From Methanococcoides seepicolus (GTDB lineage Archaea > Halobacteriota > Methanosarcinia > Methanosarcinales > Methanosarcinaceae): DNA of 64,000 nucleotides. Positions 29,010 through 39,394 of this stretch are shown piece by piece. The position numbers were made by a program, and so were the translations under genes. Below the pieces are notes generated by a model, which saw only the letters and a program-made list of their open reading frames with translations, made no database searches and was not told the DNA's origin. The stretch's first letter is position 1; every line of letters starts with the position of its first letter. The stretch is taken from assembly GCF_023684405.1 (NCBI RefSeq), contig NZ_JAGSOI010000005.1:21624-85623 (forward strand). The letters are read 5' to 3'.

Positions 29010-29929
29010 CCACAACAGATGTATCAACCATGAGTGAAAAGGACCTGAAGAACACAATTAACGATTACAGGACGAAGATCACACAGAACGAACGTACCCT
29101 GAAAGGTGTTTTTAGAGATCTGAAGCTGCATCGCACAAATATCGATGAGCTGAAAGAGAAAAGGGACAAGCTTAACGCGCAAGTAAAGGAACTTGCAACA
29201 AAGGCACGCGAAGAGAAGAAACTTCGTGATATCGCTAATGAGAAGATCTCAGAAATAAAGGGCACAAGAGATGAGATCCGCAGTGAAAAGGACAAGGTCA
29301 CCGGCAGTATCACCGAGCTTAAAACAAAGCGTGATGAATACAACAAGCAGTCCCGTGGAAGTGTTGAATCTCTGTCAAAGGCATATGCTGCTGAACTTGA
29401 TAAGTTCTTAAATGCAGACATTCCCCTCAAACATGAGATTGATATTTTCGAGAAACTTTCCGACCTTGGAGAGAGGATCGGTGCTGCAAGTCAGGCTGAT
29501 GAGCTACATAGCAAGATCGTGGAAACATACAGATCATCAGAGTCGATCTACAAAGCCGATGGGACTGTTGGAAAGGATGTAAAGGGACTTGCAGAAGAGT
29601 CACAGAAACACCATCTTTCAATGCTTGCATCCTACAAGAAGATCGATGGACTTCGAAAAGAAGCAGATCTATATCATGCTCAGATCAAAGAGACCTATGA
29701 TGTCGTCTCACCCATAAGGGAAAAGATCGATCCATTGAAAACAAAGATATCAGAGCTCAGAGATGAACTCAGCATATATCTTGACAAGCTCAATGAGATC
29801 CAACTTGAACATGATGAGAAGAAACTGGATGAGAAACACATTGTTGCAAAAGAGAAGTTTGAAAAGACAGGAAGAATGAGTCTTGAAGACCTTAGATTAT
29901 TGATGGAGAAGGGAGATCTTAAGCTTTAA
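29006..29929 (+). CDS. Conserved archaeal coiled-coil protein (COG1340-like)
   Basis: 307 residues, predicted to be coiled coil from about 10 to 110 (NELEK-type heptads such as DELKEKRDKLNAQVKELATK) and from about 205 to 290, with a less charged middle (about 125-170, FLNADIPLKHEIDIFEKLSD). This arrangement and the ending RMSLEDLRLLMEKGDL match COG1340, a widespread archaeal family without a proven function. It is translationally coupled to the preceding coiled-coil gene. A T-rich stretch after the stop (29938-29965) may terminate transcription. Confidence 0.8.
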   Translation: MTTTDVSTMSEKDLKNTINDYRTKITQNERTLKGVFRDLKLHRTNIDELKEKRDKLNAQVKELATKAREEKKLRDIANEKISEIKGTRDEIRSEKDKVTGSITELKTKRDEYNKQSRGSVESLSKAYAAELDKFLNADIPLKHEIDIFEKLSDLGERIGAASQADELHSKIVETYRSSESIYKADGTVGKDVKGLAEESQKHHLSMLASYKKIDGLRKEADLYHAQIKETYDVVSPIREKIDPLKTKISELRDELSIYLDKLNEIQLEHDEKKLDEKHIVAKEKFEKTGRMSLEDLRLLMEKGDLKL

Positions 29930-30140
29930 GCTTATTATCTCATTTTTTATTTTTTATTTTACGTTGTTATTTGATCATTGATCATTTTTACGTTCATCAT
30001 CATTACAAGGACCTATTTTCAGCATACATCCAGTTAGACCCTAGTCAGATCGATAGAGAGAACTATAGACATAGTCAATCCGTCATGACCATTTCCGACA
30101 TTATCAAAATACTTGTTAAATGATGCTTGTTAAATTCCAA

Positions 30141-30695
30141 TTAATATTTCCAGGAGAAACGTTTGAAAATTACAAAGCAAGCCATACTCAAAACAGCCAT
30201 AACAAAACTGAATCCTGGAACGTTCTCTGCCGTACTATTATTTTCAACGGGAATATTCGGAACGTTCGGGGAACTGCCCGGATCCTCAGACACAGGCGCA
30301 GGTAATGAAGGATCAAGATACTGATATACCGGAATAAATGTGATCAATTCACCGTCAGGCCCATAGTAAATGGCATCCAGAGTAATGTTAAATATCTCTT
30401 TAGAATTATGTGAGTAGATAAAAACAGAACCTTCGCTCAGGATCTCATCTTTGAGAGCAACACCATCAAGTGAAAGTTCCACCCAAACATTGCCATCATC
30501 ACTCACATCCTTGACCACAAAGAGATATCCCTGACTGAACTGCCATTCACCCTTGGTTTCAATGAAAATACCCTTGCCATCAATAAGTCGGATGCGGACA
30601 TCATCATTTGCAGCCGATACAGGGAAGACACAAATGAAAAATATTAAAAATAGTAATAGGATAGAAAGTAAAGGTCTTAACTCTCTTTTATCCAC
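30141..30695 (-). CDS. Exported S-layer-domain-like protein with PGF-CTERM-like anchor
   Basis: About 184 residues. The signal peptide (LLSILLLFLIFFICVFPVSA) is followed by a segment resembling the Methanosarcina S-layer repeat: GYLFVVKDVSDDGNVWVELS, then a Lys/Asp strand and SEGSVFIYS. A Pro/Ser/Asn-rich linker leads to a C-terminal motif VPGF followed by a transmembrane stretch (FVMAVLSMACFVIF) and KRFSWKY, similar to the PGF-CTERM sorting signal. Only one S-layer-type domain is present, much less than in the true S-layer protein. The start is GTG at 30695 with GGGTG upstream. It begins a few nt after birA, apparently coupled. Confidence 0.68.
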   Translation of the reverse strand: MDKRELRPLLSILLLFLIFFICVFPVSAANDDVRIRLIDGKGIFIETKGEWQFSQGYLFVVKDVSDDGNVWVELSLDGVALKDEILSEGSVFIYSHNSKEIFNITLDAIYYGPDGELITFIPVYQYLDPSLPAPVSEDPGSSPNVPNIPVENNSTAENVPGFSFVMAVLSMACFVIFKRFSWKY

Positions 30696-30707
30696 GCGCC
30701 ACACCCA

Positions 30708-31673
30708 TTATCTATGAATGCAACTTCCGGCAACGATCTCTTCCAGACCTTCTGCAGTCTCCACAAGAAGAGTACCATTTTCAGTGATACCTACTGCTTT
30801 TCCGCTTATCATCCTTTGCGGCGTCACCACATCCACATCCCGGCCTATAGTTGAAGACAGGGATCTCCACTCCTCAAGAATTGAATCGAAACCTAATGTC
30901 TTAGATCGGACATACTCATCTTCAAGTGCCCTCAACAATGCCTGAACAAAAGCGATCCTATCCAGCTCTTCGCCTTTTATCTCACTAAGACTTGTTGAAC
31001 TCGACCGGATATCTTCCGAAAGGTCTTCTATGGACACATTGACATTGATACCCATACCAATGACAACAAAATTGATCTGATCGGTTTCCGCATCCATTTC
31101 TGTCAGAATTCCACAGACCTTCTTATCCCCGACCAAAACATCATTTGGCCATTTAAGAGATGCCTCAATACCAAATTCACGAATTGCCCTTGCAACGGCA
31201 ACCCCGGCCATGAGAGTAAAACGTGGTGCATATGCTGGAACCACATTCGGTTTAAGGATAACGGACATCCAGACACCGCCTCTTGGAGATACCCAATGTC
31301 CACCTTTGCGACCACGACCGCTGTCCTGTATTTCAGCAATTACAACAGAACCTTCATCTGACAGTGGTCCCATCTTCTTTGCGATATCATTGGTTGAATC
31401 AACCTCATCGAAATATCGAATATCAACCCCAATGATACTCGTGTCAAGACCATCCATTATCTCCGACGGATAAAGTTTGTCGGGCGCTGAGACCAGAACA
31501 TGACCGGAACCAGGCGAGGATTTGATGACATAACCTTCCTCACCAAGTGCTTTAATATATTTCCAGACCATCGTTCTGGAAATACCAAGTCTTTGCCCAA
31601 GTTCTTCACCGGAAATTGGATCAGTTCCTGCATTTTTCAAAGCTCTGATTATATCCATTTTCTTGTCAGTCAA
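30708..31673 (-). CDS. birA: Biotin--[acetyl-CoA/pyruvate-carboxylase] ligase with HTH domain
   Basis: 321 residues. The N-terminal winged helix-turn-helix (about 1-60, GEELGQRLGISRTMVWKYIK) is followed by the ligase domain with the biotinyl-5'-AMP loop GRGRKGGHWVSPRGGVWMSV (about 123-142), the conserved KWPNDVLV and the C-terminal SH3-like cap. The enzyme attaches biotin to the PycB lysine encoded two genes upstream; the HTH domain suggests that it may also act as a transcription regulator, as in BirA of bacteria. TTG start at 31673 with GGGGG upstream; ATG at 31658 is an alternative. Confidence 0.92.
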   Translation of the reverse strand: MTDKKMDIIRALKNAGTDPISGEELGQRLGISRTMVWKYIKALGEEGYVIKSSPGSGHVLVSAPDKLYPSEIMDGLDTSIIGVDIRYFDEVDSTNDIAKKMGPLSDEGSVVIAEIQDSGRGRKGGHWVSPRGGVWMSVILKPNVVPAYAPRFTLMAGVAVARAIREFGIEASLKWPNDVLVGDKKVCGILTEMDAETDQINFVVIGMGINVNVSIEDLSEDIRSSSTSLSEIKGEELDRIAFVQALLRALEDEYVRSKTLGFDSILEEWRSLSSTIGRDVDVVTPQRMISGKAVGITENGTLLVETAEGLEEIVAGSCIHR

Positions 31674-31721
31674 GTAATACCCCCAAATTCAAATGATAAT
31701 AGAACAATATATCAACAGACC

Positions 31722-33218
31722 TTATTTAGTCTGTTGACAGTTTGACTGCTGTTTTGCAGCATTTACATAAGCACTGACTGCCGCGGTAGCAGCTGCTGTC
31801 TTACGTGAATTATTGACAAGTACAGATGCAAGAGTGGAACCTTTTTCCTTTTCATGCTCCACGACTTCCTTTACTGCCTCAAGGATATTATTGTCTTCGA
31901 TGAAATGAGTGGTCAGGTCCCCACGTACGAACGCCTCATTGGAAAGAACAGCCTTATGGAATGGAATATTGGTAGTTACACCAATGATGACAAACTCATA
32001 AAGTGCTCTCTTCATCCTGCTAATAGCCTCTTCGCGAGTTTCACCCCAGGTACAAAGCTTTGCAACCATCGAATCATAGAAAGGAGGTATGACATAGCCC
32101 ATATAAACACCACTGTCTATACGTACACCCGGACCACCTGGTGAGCGGTACCTGGTGATCTTGCCCGGAGAAGGTGCAAAATCATTGAGAGGGTCTTCGG
32201 CATTGATGCGGCACTCGAATGCATGACCTGTTATCTTAATATCTTCCTGCTTGAAAGGAAGTTCTTTTCCACATGCAATAAGCAACTGCTGTTTCGCAAG
32301 ATCTATACCGGTAACAAGCTCTGTGATACAATGTTCCACCTGAAGACGTGTATTGACCTCGAGGAAATAGAAATCACCCTTGGAATATAGGAACTCGACA
32401 GTACCTGCATTCTCATAACCGATGGACTTTGCCGCTTTGACAGCAGCCTCACCCATTTTCTTACGCAGCTCCGGGCTCAGCACCGGAGATGGAGCTTCTT
32501 CCATGAGCTTCTGATGCCTACGCTGAATAGAGCATTCCCTGTCCGACACATAAACGGTGTTACCATGACTATCTGCAAGTATCTGGAACTCGATGTGACG
32601 AGGTTCTTCCACATACTTCTCAATGAACACAGTAGGATCACCAAAAGCAGATTGTGCTACCGATTGGATAGACACCAGAGAAGACTTGAAATCGTCCTTT
32701 GAATAGACGACCTTCATACCAATACCACCGCCACCTGCAGATGCTTTTATCATCACAGGATAACCAATGGAATCAGCCATCTCGAGGGCTTCATCCACAT
32801 CTTCAATAGCCTTGTCATATCCCGGGACCACCGGAACACCGGCTTCGATCATAAGTTTTCTTGCAGCGATCTTGCTGCCCATCTTCTCAATGACCTCACT
32901 GGAAGGACCAATGAACACGATCCCAGCAGCCTTACACTTCTTTGCGAAAACCGGGTTCTCTGAAAGGAATCCATACCCAGGATGGATCCCTTCCGCACCA
33001 GACTCTTTTGCCACTTCGATTATCTTGTCCATGTTCAGATAACTCTGGCTTGAAGGTGAAGGACCGATATGATATGCTTCATCTGCATATTTTGGAAAAA
33101 GGGCATTCTTGTCAGCATCCGAATATACAGCAACTGTGGAAACATCAAGTTCCCTGCATGCACGCATTATACGGATAGCGATCTCACCCCTGTTTGCTAT
33201 AAGGACTTTCTTGAACAT
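31722..33218 (-). CDS. pycA: Pyruvate carboxylase subunit A (biotin carboxylase)
   Basis: 498 residues. It is the ATP-dependent biotin carboxylase half of two-subunit pyruvate carboxylase. Visible motifs are the N-terminal [20 protein letters not shown], the ATP-grasp glycine loop [12 protein letters not shown] (about 159-170), the HIEFQILAD strand, [10 protein letters not shown] and the biotin-carboxylase end. The last 45 residues are Ala/Lys-rich. It follows pycB by 14 nt. The carboxylation supplies oxaloacetate for the incomplete TCA pathway of methanogens, for amino-acid synthesis. Confidence 0.95.
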   Translation of the reverse strand: MFKKVLIANRGEIAIRIMRACRELDVSTVAVYSDADKNALFPKYADEAYHIGPSPSSQSYLNMDKIIEVAKESGAEGIHPGYGFLSENPVFAKKCKAAGIVFIGPSSEVIEKMGSKIAARKLMIEAGVPVVPGYDKAIEDVDEALEMADSIGYPVMIKASAGGGGIGMKVVYSKDDFKSSLVSIQSVAQSAFGDPTVFIEKYVEEPRHIEFQILADSHGNTVYVSDRECSIQRRHQKLMEEAPSPVLSPELRKKMGEAAVKAAKSIGYENAGTVEFLYSKGDFYFLEVNTRLQVEHCITELVTGIDLAKQQLLIACGKELPFKQEDIKITGHAFECRINAEDPLNDFAPSPGKITRYRSPGGPGVRIDSGVYMGYVIPPFYDSMVAKLCTWGETREEAISRMKRALYEFVIIGVTTNIPFHKAVLSNEAFVRGDLTTHFIEDNNILEAVKEVVEHEKEKGSTLASVLVNNSRKTAAATAAVSAYVNAAKQQSNCQQTK

Positions 33219-33232
33219 GATAAGAACTCCTG

Positions 33233-34948
33233 TTAGTTAATAGCCATTAGTACTTCGCCCGTACCGACCAGATCCCCTTCGGAAACGAAGATCTCCTTTA
33301 CCACACCGTTATGGGAAGCATGGATGGCATTCTCCATCTTCATGGCTTCGATCACACAGACCTTATCCCCTTCTTCAACAGTATCCCCGACACTTACGTT
33401 CATGGAAAGGACCATTCCCTGCATGTGACTTGTAACCGCACCCTCACATTCAACAGCCTTTGAAGACTTCTCGGCAACAGTGACAGAACCTCCGGCAGGC
33501 TCTACTTTGACCTCGAACACCTCGCCCTCGATCTCAACCCTATAATCCGTTGGTATGGCCACATTCACCGGTGCAACACCAGTCGCTGCCCTTACCGGAA
33601 CAAGCTCCTCCTCCTCAGCCTCACCAAGCAGGAACTTAGGTGCGATCGCAGGATACAGGATATATGTAAGGACATCCTCCTCTTTCTTCACAAGACCCTT
33701 CTCTTCAGCCTCTTTTTTAAGGGACTCATACTCAGGTTTGAGAAGGTCTGCAGGACGACATGTGATGGGCACTTCATCGCCAATTATCTTCGCGATCATT
33801 TCGGAACTGATAGGTGCAGGTGACCTGCCATAGAAACCACGTACATAATCCTTGACCTCATTTGGAACAACCTTGTAACGCTCATCCATAAGCACATTCA
33901 ATACAGCCTGTGTGCCTACAATCTGGCTGGTCGGGGTGACAAGCGGAGGATAACCAAGCTCCTCACGTACTTTTGGCATCTCCTCCAGAACCGCCTCATA
34001 TTTATCAAGGGCATTCTGCTCCTTAAGCTGTGAAACAAGATTGGAAAGCATACCACCAGGTATCTGATACAACAATACGTTAGCATCAACCTGCTCAGAG
34101 ATAGGGTCAAGGATACCCCGGAACTCTTCCTTAAGGTCCTTGAAATATTTTGTAACCTCTGTGAATAACCCAAGATCGAGGTCTGTGTCGTATTTTGTCC
34201 TCTGAAGAGCAGCAACAATAGATTCTGTCGGTGGCTGGGAAGTTCCTCCTGCCAGGGGAGAAAGCGCCGTATCGAGAATATCGACACCTGCCTTACATGC
34301 AGCCAAGTAGCTCATGGATGCCATTCCTGATGTACAATGGCAGTGGAGTGCCACAGGAAGTCCTACCTCTTTCTTGAGTGAAGTTATAAGCTCATATGCT
34401 TCATGCGGTGCGAGAAGGCCTGCCATGTCCTTGATACAGATAGAATCACAATCAAGTTCAGCAAGCTCATTTGCAAACTCGACATATTTCTCCACTGTAT
34501 GTACCGGACTTATTGTATAACTGATAGTACCCTGTACATGAGCACCGACATTCTTTGCAACGGAGATAGCTTTCTCCATGTTGCGTATATCATTAACAGC
34601 ATCGAATATCCTGAAGATATCAATACCGTTCTCATGAGCTTTGGTAACGAATTTTTCCACAACATCATCAGAATAGTGACGATAGCCTACAAGGTTCTGG
34701 CCTCTAAGAAGCATCTGTGCAGGAGTGTTCTCCATACGACTCTTAAGCTCCCGGAGCCGCTCCCACGGATCTTCGTTCAGATAACGGATACATGTATCGA
34801 ATGTTGCACCACCCCACATTTCAAGGGAATAGTAGCCAACCTCATCCAGTTTGTCGATGATAGGCAGCATGTTACGGGTTCGCATACGTGTTGCGAGAAG
34901 GGATTGGTGAGCATCCCTCAGAATAGTTTCCGTTATTTTTACTGTCAT
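33233..34948 (-). CDS. pycB: Pyruvate carboxylase subunit B (carboxyltransferase and biotin carrier)
   Basis: 571 residues. The carboxyltransferase TIM-barrel opens with [20 protein letters not shown] and contains [20 protein letters not shown], with metal-binding histidines, and [13 protein letters not shown]. The C-terminal biotinyl domain carries the EAMKMEN motif with the target lysine about 30 residues before the end. A GAGGT site precedes the ATG. Gene order here is B-A-birA. AT-rich upstream sequence contains TTTATAAATGC (near 35060, minus) as a possible TATA box. Confidence 0.95.
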   Translation of the reverse strand: MTVKITETILRDAHQSLLATRMRTRNMLPIIDKLDEVGYYSLEMWGGATFDTCIRYLNEDPWERLRELKSRMENTPAQMLLRGQNLVGYRHYSDDVVEKFVTKAHENGIDIFRIFDAVNDIRNMEKAISVAKNVGAHVQGTISYTISPVHTVEKYVEFANELAELDCDSICIKDMAGLLAPHEAYELITSLKKEVGLPVALHCHCTSGMASMSYLAACKAGVDILDTALSPLAGGTSQPPTESIVAALQRTKYDTDLDLGLFTEVTKYFKDLKEEFRGILDPISEQVDANVLLYQIPGGMLSNLVSQLKEQNALDKYEAVLEEMPKVREELGYPPLVTPTSQIVGTQAVLNVLMDERYKVVPNEVKDYVRGFYGRSPAPISSEMIAKIIGDEVPITCRPADLLKPEYESLKKEAEEKGLVKKEEDVLTYILYPAIAPKFLLGEAEEEELVPVRAATGVAPVNVAIPTDYRVEIEGEVFEVKVEPAGGSVTVAEKSSKAVECEGAVTSHMQGMVLSMNVSVGDTVEEGDKVCVIEAMKMENAIHASHNGVVKEIFVSEGDLVGTGEVLMAIN

Positions 34949-35084
34949 TATTTGTACCTCATAATTATCAATTCAGACCCAGCTTTGGATCAATACGTTT
35001 TTCATAAGCCGAAATTGAACTTAATTGAACATATACTTTTATGTAGTTTCTGGTAAGCATTTATAAACAAAACGTAATAAATAC

Positions 35085-35202
35085 TATTATTATAATAATA
35101 TAATATGAGAGTTAACTATGACCATTAACATCCCATAACCCTTAAAAAAGAGAAAAATGTAAAAAAAGGAGAAGAATTAAAATATATATTTTAATGCGAT
35201 AT
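35085..35202. other. AT-rich intergenic palindromes between pycB and a secreted-protein gene
   Basis: TATTATTATAATAATA (35085-35100) is a perfect 16-nt palindrome in the upstream region of pycB, and TTAAAATATATATTTTAA lies near 35176-35193 at the 3' end of the secreted-protein gene. The first may be part of the pyc promoter and the second a terminator hairpin; both are low-complexity, so the functional claim is weak. Confidence 0.35.
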
Positions 35203-35670
35203 TCATACAATTCCAACAGAACCTAAAAGTTTCAAGAAAGCTCCACCTACAGAGATAATGATCTTATCCATGGTGCTTGCTGCCTCTATCTTGATCTCTT
35301 CATTATCATATGCATCATTGAAATCCGCAACAGCATCCTCGGAATCCAGTAGCTCCCTCACCACATCTTCACTGGAAGTTATAATAAGGGCTGGTTCAAA
35401 ACCAGGATTGGAAGCATTTACTTCTTCAAAAGTCGTAACCTCCAGATCTACATTCGTTACTGCTTTTATAGCAAGTATGCTTGCATCGTTCATATCGATG
35501 AGCAAAAGCATTTCTTCATTTCCTATAACATATTTAACACTTGAAGGAACATGATCGACGTTCTCATTAAAATCGTTCACAACAAGGTCCAGATCATCAA
35601 AAAGATCTGCAGATGCAGGAATTGAAAGCATTGAAATAATCAACAGAATTGTTAGTATACCCCATTTCAT
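35203..35670 (-). CDS. Secreted hypothetical protein
   Basis: 155 residues starting MKWGILTILLIISMLSIPAS, a typical signal peptide with cleavage after SADL. The mature part is acidic and helix-rich with many Asp, Glu and Val (DLDLVVNDFNENVDHVPSSV) and ends in a hydrophobic stretch (IIISVGGAFLKLLGSVGIV) that could insert in the membrane. I do not recognise the family. The ATG at 35670 has GAGGTG 7 nt upstream. Just after the stop, an AT-rich palindrome (TTAAAATATATATTTTAA, about 35176-35193) could act as a terminator. Confidence 0.6.
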   Translation of the reverse strand: MKWGILTILLIISMLSIPASADLFDDLDLVVNDFNENVDHVPSSVKYVIGNEEMLLLIDMNDASILAIKAVTNVDLEVTTFEEVNASNPGFEPALIITSSEDVVRELLDSEDAVADFNDAYDNEEIKIEAASTMDKIIISVGGAFLKLLGSVGIV

Positions 35671-35813
35671 TTTATACACCTCATTAAACTAAATGTTACT
35701 AATTAATCATATAGTTAACAAATATAAAAACATGCGGTTTAATTTCAATGGACATCAACATCTTTTTAATTTCACACCCTATAATCACTGACAAGAAGGG
35801 AGAACAACCCAAT

Positions 35814-38800
35814 ATGGCAGAAATAGTTGCAAGCGATGAAATGCATGAGTACTTCAACACCCTTGAAGGCACACTAAAGGAAGAGATAGACATTGTAAAT
35901 GATGCCCGATCCAGAGGCAAAGATCCAAAACCACATGTAGAGATACCTCTTGCAAAAGACCTTGCCGACCGTGTGGAAAACCTCATCGGGGTCAAAGGGG
36001 TTGCCGAACTTATACGCAAGCTTGAAGAAACGAAGTCAAGGGAAGAAGCTGCACTGGCACTTGGAAGAGAGGTCGCCCAGGGAAAGGTAGGAGAGTTCGA
36101 CTCGAAATCAGAAGCCATCGAAGCTGCCATACGCGTATCTGTTGCAATGCTTACAGAAGGGGTTGTAGCAGCTCCCATAGAAGGGATCGACCGTGCAAGT
36201 ATAGGAAAGAACGATGATGGTTCTGAATATGTGAGCATATTCTATGCAGGCCCGATACGCAGTGCCGGAGGTACAGCACAGGCATTATCTGTCCTTGTTG
36301 GAGATTATGTGCGCAGAGGCGTTGGTATCGACAGGTACAAACCTCGTAAAGAAGAAGTTGAGCGTTACATCGAAGAGATCATGCTCTACAAACGGGTTGC
36401 AAGTCTCCAGTACACCCCTTCTGAGGAAGAGATACGCCTTATTGTAGAGAACTGTCCAATCTGTATTGATGGAGAACCCACCGAAGCAGAAGAAGTAGAA
36501 GGACACCGCAACCTTGAGAGAATTAACACTAACCGAGTACGTGGCGGAATGGCATTGGTACTTGCCGAAGGTCTGGCACTGAAAGCCCCGAAGATACAAA
36601 AACATGTGAAAAATCTGAAGATCGATGGTTGGGAATGGCTCGAGCAACTAATCTCCGGTGTAAAAAGTTCATCCGAGAGTGGTGAAGATGAAGAGACGGA
36701 TGGGAAACCGAAGATAAAACCAAAGGACAAGTATATGCGGGACCTCATTGCAGGAAGACCTGTTTTTTCCCATCCATCAAGACCAGGCGGGTTCAGACTT
36801 CGATATGGACGATCACGCAATACCTCATTCGCAGCTGCGGGCATAAGTCCTGCCGGAATGATAGTGATGGATGATTTCATTGCACCCGGAACACAGCTAA
36901 AGGTGGAACGCCCTGGAAAGGCCGCAGGCATGGCCCCGGTAGATTCCATTGAAGGACCCACTGTGCGCCTTAACAACGGCGATGTTATCAGAATAGACAC
37001 CATCGAGGAGGCATACGCCCTTCGTTCCGAAGTAGAAGAAATAATTGATATCGGTGAGATACTAATCAACTACGGGGATTTCCTTGAGAATAACCATCCC
37101 CTTGCACCTTCCCCATATTGCTTTGAGTGGTGGATACAAGAATACAGGAAAGCCGCCCCAGATGCAGAAACCAATGAGGCGGAACTGAAAGAGCCGACAC
37201 AAGAGGTTGCATTGGACCTGTGCAAGGAACTGAACATACCACTGCACCCGAAATTCACATACCTTTGGCATGACATTGACAATTCCCAGTACACAGCACT
37301 TGCAGACCTTATTTCGGAAGATGGTCTGCTTGAAGCGGACGGGTCATTTCTCAAGTTGCCACTACAAAGAACAATTGATACAGGAATGAAGAAGGTACTC
37401 GAAGACCTCCTTGTACAACACAAGGTAGAGGGTCCAACAATAATTATAGAAGAGCCACTTCCGTTTATCTATTCTCTCGGACTTGACAAAAGGCTCTCTA
37501 AAGGATGGGATTCACTTGAGCATGAAGAGCTGCTCGAGAACATCAATGAGATAGCCGGGTTTGTAGTCAGACCACGCGCCCCAACCAGAATTGGTGCCAG
37601 AATGGGGCGACCGGAAAAATCCGATAAAAGGAAAATGACACCGGCACCACATGCGCTTTTCCCCATTGCAGAGGCAGGCGGGAACACCCGAAGTCTCGAG
37701 AAGGCAGCAAATTTCAAGGTCAACACGAATTCAAAGACAGGCATGATCCCGGTAGAGATAGGAAATAGGATCTGCCCTGCGTGTGGAGTGGAAGGCTTTG
37801 AATTCAGATGTGACTGTGGAGAATACACGTTACCGAAATTGTTCTGCCCAAGATGTGGTATTTCGGTAAACAAGGCAAAATGTCCGAAATGCGATTCCAA
37901 GACCACCTGTACCAGCATGCGTAAGATCGATTTCAAAAGCATTTATCAGAAAGCTTATGCGAATATAGGAGAAAGGGATCACCTCGATTCTTTCAAAGGT
38001 GTCAAAAAGATGATGTCAAAGCACATGACACCGGAGCCTCTTGAGAAAGGTATTCTCCGAGCTAAACATGATCTGTTCACATTCAAAGATGGGACTGTAC
38101 GATATGATATGTCGGACATCCCCCTTACCCACATACGACCATCAGAGATAGGCGTCAGTTGTGAAAGGATGATAGAACTGGGCTATTTGAAAGACATCTA
38201 TGGCAAACCTCTAACCGATAGTGAGCAGGTACTTTGCCTCAAGGTACAGGACCTGGTGATCTCATATGATGCCGCCGACTATATTTTGAGGATCACACAG
38301 TATATAGATGATCTGCTAGTGAAATATTATAAGGTCGCCCCATACTACAATACAAAACACATAGACGATATTGTTGGCGTGCTTCTTATGGGACTTGCAC
38401 CCCACACATCCGCAGGTGTTCTTGGAAGACTTCTCGGATTCACCACTGCTTCAGTGGGTTATGCACATCCGTACTTCCATGCAGCAAAAAGGAGGAACTG
38501 TGACGGGGATGAAGACTGCGTAATGCTTCTTATGGATGGCCTTCTTAATTTTTCCCGTGATTATCTCCCCGACAAGAGGGGAGGACAGATGGATGCACCG
38601 CTTGTTCTGACCACCCGCCTCGATCCAAGCGAGGTCGATAAGGAAGCACACAATATAGATATGTGTGCATCCTACCCGCTGGAATTCTATGAAGCGACCC
38701 AGAACATCGCAAATCCAAAGGACTTTGAAAATACCATGGACCTTGTAAGTGGCAGATTGGGTACGACACTGCAATATGAAGAGTTCATGTTCACCCACGA

Positions 38801-39251
38801 CACATCCAATATTGCTGCCGGACCGCTCAAAAGTGCATACAAGACCCTTGGGACCATGGTGGAGAAAATGGACGCTCAACTTGAGCTTGCTAAGAAGATA
38901 CGCGCAGTGGATGCACCCGATGTTGCGGAAAGGGTATTGACATCACATTTTCTGCCGGATATGTTCGGCAACCTGAGGGCATTTTCAAGACAGGGGACCA
39001 GATGTGTCAAATGTGCTGCCAAGTTCCGCAGGCCACCTCTTACCGGAAGTTGTCCGAAATGCGGCGGGCGTGTGATACTGACAGTACACGAAGGATCTGT
39101 TAAGAAATACCTGCAGGTTTCCATAAAAGTAGCGGAAGAGTATAATGTTTCCAGCTATACAAAACAACGTATCGAACTGATAGGTTATGATATGAAATCC
39201 CTTTTCGAAAATGATAAGTCAAAACAGATGGGACTTTCCGACTTCATGTGA
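35814..39251 (+). CDS. polC: DNA polymerase D large subunit (DP2)
   Basis: 1145 residues from the ATG at 35814 ([14 protein letters not shown]), the archaeal DP2 N-terminus; the frame is open to 35748. DP2 is the catalytic subunit of the euryarchaeal replicative polymerase PolD. Evidence: [37 protein letters not shown], zinc modules [16 protein letters not shown] with [16 protein letters not shown] and a late [20 protein letters not shown], and the catalytic-core segment [20 protein letters not shown] (Asp residues that bind the metals). No intein is present, although inteins occur at the last motif in other archaea. The small subunit DP1 is not in the window. Confidence 0.96.
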   Translation: MAEIVASDEMHEYFNTLEGTLKEEIDIVNDARSRGKDPKPHVEIPLAKDLADRVENLIGVKGVAELIRKLEETKSREEAALALGREVAQGKVGEFDSKSEAIEAAIRVSVAMLTEGVVAAPIEGIDRASIGKNDDGSEYVSIFYAGPIRSAGGTAQALSVLVGDYVRRGVGIDRYKPRKEEVERYIEEIMLYKRVASLQYTPSEEEIRLIVENCPICIDGEPTEAEEVEGHRNLERINTNRVRGGMALVLAEGLALKAPKIQKHVKNLKIDGWEWLEQLISGVKSSSESGEDEETDGKPKIKPKDKYMRDLIAGRPVFSHPSRPGGFRLRYGRSRNTSFAAAGISPAGMIVMDDFIAPGTQLKVERPGKAAGMAPVDSIEGPTVRLNNGDVIRIDTIEEAYALRSEVEEIIDIGEILINYGDFLENNHPLAPSPYCFEWWIQEYRKAAPDAETNEAELKEPTQEVALDLCKELNIPLHPKFTYLWHDIDNSQYTALADLISEDGLLEADGSFLKLPLQRTIDTGMKKVLEDLLVQHKVEGPTIIIEEPLPFIYSLGLDKRLSKGWDSLEHEELLENINEIAGFVVRPRAPTRIGARMGRPEKSDKRKMTPAPHALFPIAEAGGNTRSLEKAANFKVNTNSKTGMIPVEIGNRICPACGVEGFEFRCDCGEYTLPKLFCPRCGISVNKAKCPKCDSKTTCTSMRKIDFKSIYQKAYANIGERDHLDSFKGVKKMMSKHMTPEPLEKGILRAKHDLFTFKDGTVRYDMSDIPLTHIRPSEIGVSCERMIELGYLKDIYGKPLTDSEQVLCLKVQDLVISYDAADYILRITQYIDDLLVKYYKVAPYYNTKHIDDIVGVLLMGLAPHTSAGVLGRLLGFTTASVGYAHPYFHAAKRRNCDGDEDCVMLLMDGLLNFSRDYLPDKRGGQMDAPLVLTTRLDPSEVDKEAHNIDMCASYPLEFYEATQNIANPKDFENTMDLVSGRLGTTLQYEEFMFTHDTSNIAAGPLKSAYKTLGTMVEKMDAQLELAKKIRAVDAPDVAERVLTSHFLPDMFGNLRAFSRQGTRCVKCAAKFRRPPLTGSCPKCGGRVILTVHEGSVKKYLQVSIKVAEEYNVSSYTKQRIELIGYDMKSLFENDKSKQMGLSDFM

Positions 39252-39306
39252 GGTAGGAAGGTCTGAGATACTAAAAGATATGGAGCGATACATGCCGTCC
39301 AACATG

Positions 39307-39356
39307 TTGCAATATATTGTGAATTGCAATATATTGTAACTTTAATATGTTGCAAG
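39307..39356. repeat. Short palindromic tandem repeats between polC and mmp10
   Basis: TTGCAATATATTGT occurs at 39307-39320 and again at 39324-39337, each containing the palindrome CAATATATTG, and ATGTTGCAA recurs on both flanks (39305-39312 and 39348-39356). The array lies between the 3' ends of the convergent polC and mmp10 genes. Possible uses are a bidirectional terminator or protein-binding array. Function is unknown. Confidence 0.5.
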
Positions 39357-39394
39357 ATACCCATATCGGTAAGATATTACTGTAAAATTTTCAT

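Noticed and set aside
36386..37069. 227-codon minus-strand frame opposite polC
   Set aside because: Antisense shadow with no start signal; polC on the other strand is certain.
25913..39251. Inteins in MCM or DNA polymerase D
   Set aside because: Both proteins run through their usual intein sites without inserted sequence and have normal family lengths.
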